A DNA stretch of 5,794 nucleotides from Phosphoribacter sp964558825 (GTDB lineage: Bacteria > Actinomycetota > Actinomycetes > Actinomycetales > Dermatophilaceae). Where the stretch lies: contig CAZLGB010000214.1 in the NCBI GenBank assembly GCA_964558825.1, forward strand, positions 1 through 5,794. The letters are read 5' to 3'. The notes under the pieces are model-generated. The model was not told where the DNA came from. It was given only the letters and a program-made list of their open reading frames with translations, and did not search any database. Positions within the stretch are counted from its first letter, which is position 1; each line of letters begins with the position of its first letter. Shown here in pieces: positions 1 through 5,306 of this stretch. A program made the position numbers and the translations under genes.

Positions 1-233
1 GCTGCCGCAGGGGCCTGCGCGACCGGAGCCGCTGCGGGCGCCGGCGGGTAGGCCGGCACGACGGGGGCGGGCGGCATACTCGCTGCGGGCGCAGCCGGAC
101 GCTGGTAGGGGTCGGTGACCCGACCTGCATCCCCGCCCTGCGGACGGCGGCGGGTCGACCCGCGCCAGATCCACCAGATCAGCCCGAAGACGACCAGCAG
201 GATGAGCAGCAGGATCCAGGCGTTGCGAGACAT
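1..233 (-). CDS. Membrane-anchored Pro/Ala-rich hypothetical protein (N-terminal part, runs off window)
   Basis: I do not recognise a named family. The visible 77 residues begin with a short polar N-terminus (MSRN), then one strongly hydrophobic segment at about residues 5-23 rich in Leu, Ile, Val and Trp. A basic stop-transfer patch follows (about residues 24-30, including RRR), then a long Pro/Ala-rich stretch from about residue 46 to the window edge. This looks like a single-pass membrane protein or uncleaved signal anchor; by the positive-inside rule the basic patch, and hence the Pro/Ala tail, would be cytoplasmic. I see no lipobox. The ATG at 233-231 is supported by a purine-rich GGGGAAG (complement of 241-247) seven bases upstream. 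It lies 95 bp downstream of the acyl-CoA synthetase on the same strand. Function unknown; the C-terminal domain, if any, is outside the window. Confidence 0.75.
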   Translation of the reverse strand, partial: MSRNAWILLLILLVVFGLIWWIWRGSTRRRPQGGDAGRVTDPYQRPAAPAASMPPAPVVPAYPPAPAAAPVAQAPAA

Positions 234-285
234 CTTCACTCTTCCCCACGTCGGCTCAGGCCGCGCTGACGCACGACCCCAGCGC

Positions 286-291
286 AAGATA
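286..291 (-). promoter_or_regulatory. Possible -10 element for the left-edge membrane protein
   Basis: On the minus strand the hexamer TATCTT lies about 50 bases upstream of the ATG at 233, inside the 95-bp gap after the acyl-CoA synthetase stop. It matches the key positions of a sigma-70-like -10 box and is AT-rich for this genome. I found no good -35 partner at 16-18 bases, so this is a weak suggestion that the gene has its own promoter. Confidence 0.25.
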
Positions 292-328
292 CCCCGCCTG
301 GGCCGAAGTGACTCGTCCAAGGTGCGAG

Positions 329-1957
329 TTAGTGCGAAAGCAGGCCCAGACGGGCGGCCGATGCCTCGCGCATCTCGACCTTGCGGACCTTGCCGGTGAC
401 CGTCATCGGGAACTCGTCGACGATCTCGACATAGCGCGGGATCTTGTAGTGGGCGAGCTTGCCGGTGGCGAAGGCGCGCACCGACGTGGCGTCGAGCGCC
501 TGGGTGCCGGGCTTCATCCGGATCCACGCGCACAGCTCCTCGCCATACTTCGGGTCCGGGACACCGATGACCTGGGCGTCGAGCACGTCGGGGTGCGTGT
601 AGAGGAACTCCTCGATCTCGCGCGGGTAGATGTTCTCGCCGCCGCGGATGACCATGTCCTTGATCCGGCCGGTGATCTGCACATAGCCCGCGTCGTCCAT
701 GACCGCCAGGTCGCCGGTGCGCATCCACCCGTCGACGACCGACTCGGCCGTCTTGTCGGGCTGGTTCCAATAGCCGAGCATCACCGAATAACCCTTGGTG
801 ACGAACTCCCCCGACGTCCCACGCTCGACGAACTCACTCGTCGACGGGTCGATGATGCCGATCTGCAGGTGCGGCATGACCCGCCCGACGGTGCCGACCT
901 TGAGGTCGAAGGAGTCGTCGGTGCGCGTCTGAGTCGACACGGGCGAGGTCTCGGTCATGCCGTAGCAGATGGTCATCTCGTTGACGCCCGCGCTGATGAG
1001 CTTCTTCATCAGCTCGGCCGGGCACGGCGCGCCGGCCATGATGCCGGTGCGCACCGAGGCGAGGTCGTCGGTGCTGGCCTTGCCCTCCTCGATGAGCTGC
1101 CATTCGGCGACGAACATCGTCGGCACGCCATAGAGGCTCGTGCACTGCTCGTCACGCACCACGGAGAGGGTGATTGCCGGGTCGAAGCCGGGCGCGGGGA
1201 TGACCATGCAGGCCCCGTGCGAGGTCGCCGCGAGATTGCCCATGACCATGCCGAAGCAGTGATAGAAGGGCACCGGGATGCAGATCCGGTCGGCCTCGGT
1301 GTAACGGCAGATCTCACCGACGTGATAGCCGTTGTTGAGGATGTTGACGTGGCTGAGCGTTGCGCCCTTGGGGAAACCCGTTGTGCCCGAGGTGTATTGG
1401 ATGTTGATCGGGTCATCGGGCGAGAGCCCCGCGGCGATCGCCTCGAGCTGCTCCTGGCTCACCGAGTCGGCCGCGGCCCAGAGCGCGTCCCAGGAGTCAC
1501 GCCCGATGAGCACGACCCGCTCGAGCGTGGGCACCTCGCCCTTGACCTCCTCGATCATCCCCGCATAGTCGGAGGTCTTGAAGGACGGCGCCGCGACGAG
1601 CACCTTGATGCCGGCCTGGTTGAGCACGTATTGCAGCTCGTGCGTGCGGTATGCCGGGTTGATGTTGACGAGGATGGCCCCGATCTTGGCCGTCGCATAT
1701 TGCACGAGCGTCCACTCGCCGCAGTTGGGTGCCCAGATGCCCACCCGGTCGCCCTTGACGACGCCCATCCCGGCGAAGCCGCGCGCCAGCCGGTCGACAT
1801 CGGCGCCGAGGGCGGCATACGTCCAGCGCTTGCCCACCGCGCAGTCGACCATCGCCTCACGCTCGGGGAAGCGCGCGACCGTCGCGTCGAGATTGGCCGA
1901 GATGGTCTCGTGGAGCAGCGGGACGTCGGTCTCGCCGGTGGCGATGGACTGGGTCAT
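329..1957 (-). CDS. Acyl-CoA synthetase, AMP-binding (FadD/ACSF2-like)
   Basis: A complete 542-residue member of the ANL adenylate-forming superfamily. These enzymes activate a carboxylic acid with ATP to an acyl-AMP and transfer the acyl group to CoA. The core motifs are intact: the Ser/Thr/Gly-rich P-loop YTSGTTGFPKG at residues 188-198, YGMTET at 332-337, the TGD aspartate motif at 414-416, the hinge region GRIKDMVIRGGENIYP at 430-445, and the C-terminal TGK with the catalytic lysine at about K523. Length and motif spelling fit the medium-chain ACSF2-like group better than long-chain FadD15-type enzymes, but the substrate cannot be read from sequence. The start is the ATG at 1957-1955, preceded at eight bases by GGAAGG (complement of 1966-1971); the frame is open further upstream but that extension has no family similarity that I can see. 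The stop is TAA. It is divergent from amt and probably cytosolic. Confidence 0.93.
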   Translation of the reverse strand: MTQSIATGETDVPLLHETISANLDATVARFPEREAMVDCAVGKRWTYAALGADVDRLARGFAGMGVVKGDRVGIWAPNCGEWTLVQYATAKIGAILVNINPAYRTHELQYVLNQAGIKVLVAAPSFKTSDYAGMIEEVKGEVPTLERVVLIGRDSWDALWAAADSVSQEQLEAIAAGLSPDDPINIQYTSGTTGFPKGATLSHVNILNNGYHVGEICRYTEADRICIPVPFYHCFGMVMGNLAATSHGACMVIPAPGFDPAITLSVVRDEQCTSLYGVPTMFVAEWQLIEEGKASTDDLASVRTGIMAGAPCPAELMKKLISAGVNEMTICYGMTETSPVSTQTRTDDSFDLKVGTVGRVMPHLQIGIIDPSTSEFVERGTSGEFVTKGYSVMLGYWNQPDKTAESVVDGWMRTGDLAVMDDAGYVQITGRIKDMVIRGGENIYPREIEEFLYTHPDVLDAQVIGVPDPKYGEELCAWIRMKPGTQALDATSVRAFATGKLAHYKIPRYVEIVDEFPMTVTGKVRKVEMREASAARLGLLSH

Positions 1958-2120
1958 GGCAACGGCCTTCCGTCGAGCAGGGCAGGGCTGTGCAGCTTCC
2001 AGGGGGCAGTTCACCGCCTGCGGGCTTGTCGCGCAACCAGGCATAGGTCCTGTATGCCGCCCTGCCGAACGGTGCATCTCAGCCGCCGAGACGCGACGCC
2101 CGCCGATCGGGACCGCCGGC
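1958..2120. promoter_or_regulatory. Divergent intergenic region between acyl-CoA synthetase and amt
   Basis: This 163-bp spacer must hold the promoters for both the leftward acyl-CoA synthetase and the rightward amt-glnK operon. I looked for -35/-10 pairs and for GlnR-like (GTnAC-n6-GnAAC) or AmtR-like operators on both strands and saw no convincing match. It contains one copy of the GTATGCCG octamer at 2052-2059. If amt starts further upstream than I propose, part of this region is coding. Confidence 0.6.
1966..1971 (-). promoter_or_regulatory. Ribosome binding site that fixes the acyl-CoA synthetase start
   Basis: On the minus strand GGAAGG lies eight bases before the ATG at 1957. The reading frame is open for another 73 codons upstream, so this site is the main reason for placing the start at 1957, together with the fact that recognisable protein similarity begins there. 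Confidence 0.7.
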
Positions 2121-3434
2121 CTGGACTCGGGCGACACCGCCTGGCTGCTCGCCTCGTGCGCACTCGTGCTGCTCATGGCGCCCGGGCTCGCGCTGTTCTA
2201 CGGCGGGATGGTGCGCTCCAAGAGCGTGCTCAACATGATGATGATGACCTTCGGGGCACTCGCGGTCATCGCGATCATCTGGACGCTCGTCGGCTATTCG
2301 CTCGCCTTCGGTGACGACCTCGGCGGCGGGCTGCTCGGCAATCCGCTGCCGTATGCCGGCCTCGGCCAGCTGCTCGACCCGGCCAGCAATGGCACGGCGA
2401 CCGTGCCGACGATCCTCTTTGCGATCTTCCAGGGGCTCTTCTGCGTCATCACGGGGGCGCTGGTGTCGGGGGCGATCGCCGACCGGGCTCGCTTCGGCGC
2501 CTGGCTGGTCTTCGTGTCGCTGTGGACGCTGCTCGTCTACACGCCCGTTGCCCACTGGGTCTTCGACGCCTCGGCCGGCTCGCACGTCGGCGGCTGGCTG
2601 CTCAACAAGATCGGCGTCATCGACTTCGCCGGCGGCACGGCCGTCGAGATCTGCTCGGGCGCCTCGGCGTTGGCCCTCGCCATCGTCATGGGCAAGCGGA
2701 TCGGCTTCGGCCGCGACCCGATGCGCCCGCACAACCTCACCCTCGTGATGATCGGCGCGGGGTTGCTGTGGTTCGGCTGGTATGGCTTCAACGCCGGCTC
2801 AGCCCTCGGGGCCGGGCACAAGGCCGCGGTCGTCTTCGCCACGACGACCCTCGCCGGGGCCGCGGGCACGCTCGGCTGGCTGCTGCTCGAGCGGCTGCGC
2901 GACGGCAAGGCGACCTCGCTCGGTGCCGCGTCGGGCATGGTCGCCGGGCTCGTCGCGATCACCCCCTCGGGTGCCTCGCTGTCGCCGATCGGCTCGATCC
3001 TCATGGGCGCGGCGGCTGGGGCGATCTGTGCGGTCGCGGTCGGGCTGAAGTTCCGCTTCGGCTATGACGACTCGCTCGACGTCGTCGGCGTGCACCTCGT
3101 CGGCGGGCTCGTCGGCACGTTGGGCATCGGGCTCATCGGCACGGCCGCGGCGCCGACCGGCGTCGACGGGCTCTTCTACGGCGGCGGCTTCGGTCAGCTC
3201 GGCAAGCAGGCGCTCGCCGCCGGTGTCGTGCTCGTCTACGCCTTCGTCGTCTCCGGTCTGCTGGGGTATGCCGTGCACAAGGTCATGGGCTTCCGCCTGG
3301 TCCGCGAGCACGAGCTCAGCGGCATCGACCTGGCCATCCACGGCGAGACGGCCTACGACTTCAACACCGTCACCGCGGGCCGAGCCGGGGGGCACGGCAT
3401 ACTGCGGTCACTCACCCATCCCGAGGAGGACTGA
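2121..3434 (+). CDS. amt: Ammonium transporter, Amt/MEP family, with Glu at the first twin-His position
   Basis: A polytopic inner-membrane ammonium channel/transporter, 437 residues from the proposed start, with about eleven hydrophobic segments. Family landmarks are clear: FYGGMVRSK in the first segment (26-34), the gate region FQGLF at 103-107, the selectivity-site Trp (W146, E. coli W148), the structural Asp in DFAGGT (D168, E. coli D160), GFNAGS at 222-227, GVHLVGG with the second pore histidine at H325, and the regulatory C-terminal tail ending in HGETAYDF. The first pore histidine (E. coli H168) is Glu here, E176, encoded GAG at 2646-2648. The start is uncertain. Orthologues begin around a (M)DSGDTAW segment, and here the codon before Asp is CTG at 2121 with no in-frame ATG, GTG or TTG nearby. 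The alternatives are ATG 1956 (a 55-residue unlikely extension), GTG 2166 or ATG 2175 (both cut the first membrane helix). The stop is three bases before glnK, so the two are co-transcribed. Confidence 0.93.
   Translation: MDSGDTAWLLASCALVLLMAPGLALFYGGMVRSKSVLNMMMMTFGALAVIAIIWTLVGYSLAFGDDLGGGLLGNPLPYAGLGQLLDPASNGTATVPTILFAIFQGLFCVITGALVSGAIADRARFGAWLVFVSLWTLLVYTPVAHWVFDASAGSHVGGWLLNKIGVIDFAGGTAVEICSGASALALAIVMGKRIGFGRDPMRPHNLTLVMIGAGLLWFGWYGFNAGSALGAGHKAAVVFATTTLAGAAGTLGWLLLERLRDGKATSLGAASGMVAGLVAITPSGASLSPIGSILMGAAAGAICAVAVGLKFRFGYDDSLDVVGVHLVGGLVGTLGIGLIGTAAAPTGVDGLFYGGGFGQLGKQALAAGVVLVYAFVVSGLLGYAVHKVMGFRLVREHELSGIDLAIHGETAYDFNTVTAGRAGGHGILRSLTHPEED
3423..3429 (+). promoter_or_regulatory. 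Strong Shine-Dalgarno for glnK inside the amt 3' end
   Basis: GAGGAGG lies within the last codons of amt, eight bases before the glnK ATG at 3438. It also encodes the Glu-Glu near the Amt C-terminus. This arrangement supports translation of glnK at a high rate from the shared mRNA. Confidence 0.8.
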
Positions 3435-3437
3435 GGC

Positions 3438-3776
3438 ATGAAGCTCGTCACGGCGGTCGTCAAGCCGCACATGTGGGACGGCGTGCGCCAGGCTCTTGAG
3501 GCGCTCGGCGTCGCCGGGATGACCGTCTCGGAGGTCAGCGGGTCGGGTCGGCAGAAGGGGCACACCGAGGTCTATCGGGGCGCCGAATATGACGTCACCC
3601 TCGTGCCCAAGGTGCGCATCGAGGTGCTCGTCGACGACCTCGACGTCGATGACGTCGTGCGGACCATCGTCAGCTCCGCCCGCACCGGGCGCATCGGTGA
3701 CGGCAAGGTCTGGGTCACCCCCGTCGAGACGGTCGTGCGGGTGCGCACCGGCGAGCGCGACGAGGCCGCCGTCTAG
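3438..3776 (+). CDS. glnK: PII nitrogen regulatory protein (GlnK type)
   Basis: A 112-residue PII signal protein, the normal family length. PII trimers bind ATP/ADP and 2-oxoglutarate and, when nitrogen is plentiful, insert their T-loops into the Amt pore. Visible landmarks: N-terminal MKLVTAVVKP, T-loop at about 37-55 with GRQKGH (37-42) and YRGAEYD including Tyr51, the modification residue (adenylylated in studied actinobacteria, uridylylated in enterobacteria), the B-loop TGRIGDGKVWV at 83-93, and C-terminal RVRTGE with Arg101 and Arg103. All usual nucleotide contacts seem present. Position 36, aromatic in the E. coli and mycobacterial proteins, is Ser here, and position 11, usually Phe, is His. 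The gene directly follows amt, matching the conserved amt-glnK pairing; I call it GlnK on that linkage, although GlnB is an equally valid name in some actinobacteria. No glnD follows: the next gene is on the opposite strand. Confidence 0.95.
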   Translation: MKLVTAVVKPHMWDGVRQALEALGVAGMTVSEVSGSGRQKGHTEVYRGAEYDVTLVPKVRIEVLVDDLDVDDVVRTIVSSARTGRIGDGKVWVTPVETVVRVRTGERDEAAV

Positions 3777-3786
3777 GTCTGTCCCA

Positions 3787-3815
3787 CGGCGGCGCTGCTG
3801 TGCGCTCGGCCGCCG
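3787..3815 (+). terminator. Candidate hairpin downstream of glnK
   Basis: A perfect 7-bp GC-only stem (3787-3793 CGGCGGC with 3809-3815 GCCGCCG) with a 15-base loop begins 10 bases after the glnK stop. There is no T-tract after it, so it is at best an actinobacterial-style hairpin terminator. GC-rich stems of this size arise often by chance in such DNA. Confidence 0.35.
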
Positions 3816-3818
3816 GAC

Positions 3819-3897
3819 GCTGCGATGTATTACCGCTCGCCGCAACGGTTCTGCGATGTAAAAACGCTCGGGATTCCGTGCAGTAATACATCGCAGC
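3819..3897. repeat. Three-copy 21-bp repeat with a perfect 15-bp inverted repeat
   Basis: Copy 1 at 3819-3839 (plus) and copy 2 at 3850-3870 (plus) match at 17 of 21 positions and lie 31 bp apart start to start. Copy 3, at 3877-3897 on the minus strand, matches copy 1 at 19 of 21. The shared core is CTGCGATGTA. Copies 1 and 3 form a perfect 15-bp inverted repeat (3819-3833 with 3883-3897, GCTGCGATGTATTAC) around a 49-base loop holding copy 2. The element is much more AT-rich than its surroundings and lies between two convergent genes. It could be a dispersed intergenic repeat, a bidirectional transcription-stop structure, or a cluster of protein-binding sites; the sequence alone does not decide. 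Confidence 0.85.
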
Positions 3898-3915
3898 AGC
3901 GACCTCGCGAACGGC

Positions 3916-5301
3916 TCACGTCGGGTCGGTATGCCGTGGCCTCCGACGCGGGGAGTCGGCGCGGCGGCGGGTGCTGTCGCGGATGCGGCGCAGCTGGCTG
4001 ACCAGCGGCCGGCCGAGATAGACCCCGAGGCTGGCGCCCGCGGCGATCCCCAGGGCGACGCCGAGCGCCAGCCCGAGTGTGGCCTCGCCCTCGATGAAGC
4101 TGCCCGGGGTGTCGTGTGTGCCGACCGCCTGCAGCAGTCCGTTGTAGAGCGAGAGCCCGGGCACGAGCGGCAGCAGCGCCGCCGAGATCATGGCAAAGCT
4201 CGGGATCGTCGTGCGCCGCAAGGCCACGGTGCTGACGAAGGCGACGAGCAACGCGCCGGCGGTGTTGGCCGGCATCTCGCCGAAGCCGAGCGCGATGGCG
4301 ACGAGATAGCCCACCCACCCGAGCAGCCCCATGAGCCCCGCAATGAGCGCCGGCAGCGGCCCGGCATAGCAATAGAGCGCCCAGGCGGCCGAGATGATGA
4401 AGGCCCCGACCAGCTGCGCGGGGACCGGCCCGAGGGCGATCGGGTCGGGGTCGACGTGAGTGCGGATGCCGAGCGCATTGGTCAGCTGCAGGGCGAGCAC
4501 GATGCCCACGACGATGCCCGCCGTGCGCATCGCGACCTCGAAGAGCCGTGCCGTGGCCGTGACATAGAACTGGTCGATCGCGTCCTGCACCGCGCCGACG
4601 ACGAGCATCCCCGCGACGAGCATGACGATGCCGCCGACGACGATGAGGGTCGGGTCGAGATTGGCAAACAGGGGTATGCCGTGCGCCCCCGCCGCGGAGA
4701 CGGCGACGGCCACGAGGGTGATCGCCAGCGCCGCGAAGGCCTGCTGGAAGAAGGGCGGCACCCCGCGGTCGTCGAGCCAGGCGACCAGCCGGTCGGTGAG
4801 GCAGCCGACGACGAAGGTCAGCACGACGATCCGGACCGAGGTGGTGAAGAGCAGGGCGACGCCGGCGCTCACCCCGGCGTTGCCGATCATCGACACCCAC
4901 CACGGATAGCGTCGCGGGCTGTCGCGGATCTCGTCGAAGGCCTCGACGGCCGCCTCGATGGGCAGCCCCCGGACGATCCGCTCGGTGAGCACCGACGTGC
5001 GCTGGGCCTTGTCATAGTCGGGGAAGCCCGGTTGGACCACCCGCAAGAGGCTCAGCGGTGCGGCATACGACTCGGGGTGATAGCTCATCGTCACCGAGGT
5101 CGACGTGAGGTCGATGTGCACGCCGACCAGGCCGTAGGCGTGGGTGATGCGCAGCATCCGCTCGACGATGTCATTGGCCGACATGCCGGCGTCGAGCAGC
5201 AGATCGGCGATGTGCAGGCAGAGCAGCGCGACCTTGCGGGCGGTCGCCGGGTCGGGCTCGGGCCCGGAGCGCGAGCGGGCGGTCTCTCCGGCGCCGGCCA
5301 C
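3916..5301 (-). CDS. Threonine/serine exporter family membrane protein (ThrE-like)
   Basis: A 461-residue inner-membrane protein with the two-part ThrE architecture. A soluble N-terminal region (about 20-130) contains the family's opening helix around HIADLLLDAGMSANDIVERM (30-49), continuing into a first membrane block. A second membrane block (about 290-430) carries the conserved LLPLVPGLSLYNGL segment at 376-389. I count about ten hydrophobic segments between residues 135 and 430. The Corynebacterium glutamicum relative, ThrE, exports threonine and serine using the proton gradient; the substrate here is inferred only by family. The C-terminus (about 438-456) is very Arg-rich and probably cytoplasmic. 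The start is GTG at 5301-5299, five bases after the malic enzyme stop. The nearest Shine-Dalgarno-like GAGG is 13 bases away, rather far, so translation may be coupled to the upstream gene. The stop is TGA at 3918-3916. Confidence 0.88.
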   Translation of the reverse strand: MAGAGETARSRSGPEPDPATARKVALLCLHIADLLLDAGMSANDIVERMLRITHAYGLVGVHIDLTSTSVTMSYHPESYAAPLSLLRVVQPGFPDYDKAQRTSVLTERIVRGLPIEAAVEAFDEIRDSPRRYPWWVSMIGNAGVSAGVALLFTTSVRIVVLTFVVGCLTDRLVAWLDDRGVPPFFQQAFAALAITLVAVAVSAAGAHGIPLFANLDPTLIVVGGIVMLVAGMLVVGAVQDAIDQFYVTATARLFEVAMRTAGIVVGIVLALQLTNALGIRTHVDPDPIALGPVPAQLVGAFIISAAWALYCYAGPLPALIAGLMGLLGWVGYLVAIALGFGEMPANTAGALLVAFVSTVALRRTTIPSFAMISAALLPLVPGLSLYNGLLQAVGTHDTPGSFIEGEATLGLALGVALGIAAGASLGVYLGRPLVSQLRRIRDSTRRRADSPRRRPRHTDPT

Positions 5302-5306
5302 CGGGG

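Larger units (their letters stand above)
72..5068. repeat. Dispersed octamer GTATGCCG / CGGCATAC, ten copies
   Basis: Copies on the plus strand are at 1649-1656, 2052-2059, 2351-2358, 3266-3273, 3929-3936 and 4674-4681. Copies on the minus strand are at 72-79, 1813-1820, 3395-3402 and 5061-5068. Every GTATGCC heptamer I found continues with G. The copies fall in five different genes or spacers, on both strands and in several reading frames, so they are not a product of one repeated peptide. Positions were found by reading, not by a program. Confidence 0.8.

Noticed and set aside
311..329. Short hairpin at the acyl-CoA synthetase stop as a terminator
   Set aside because: Only a 5-bp stem (ACTCG/CGAGT) with a 9-base loop that overlaps the stop codon, and no T-tract.
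1958..2120. GlnR or AmtR operator upstream of amt
   Set aside because: GTTCAC near 2009-2014 resembles half a GlnR site, but no GnAAC partner stands at the right spacing on either strand.
2235..2246. Run of four Met codons in amt as a slippage or phase-variation tract
   Set aside because: NMMMM-like runs at this place are a normal feature of actinobacterial Amt proteins, and a 3-bp repeat would not change the frame.
308..2314. Long plus-strand open frame of 668 codons antisense to the acyl-CoA synthetase
   Set aside because: It mirrors the synthetase gene codon for codon, has Arg/Asp/His/Leu-rich low-information composition and no motif. It is a typical high-GC antisense shadow.
3825..4001. 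Small plus-strand open frame starting MYYRS within the repeat, about 58 codons
   Set aside because: Its start lies in the repeat core, it has no Shine-Dalgarno sequence, and most of it is antisense to the exporter C-terminus.
3830..4903. Second minus-strand open frame overlapping the exporter gene
   Set aside because: Out-of-frame Arg/Ala/Gly-rich translation of the same DNA; no recognisable motif.
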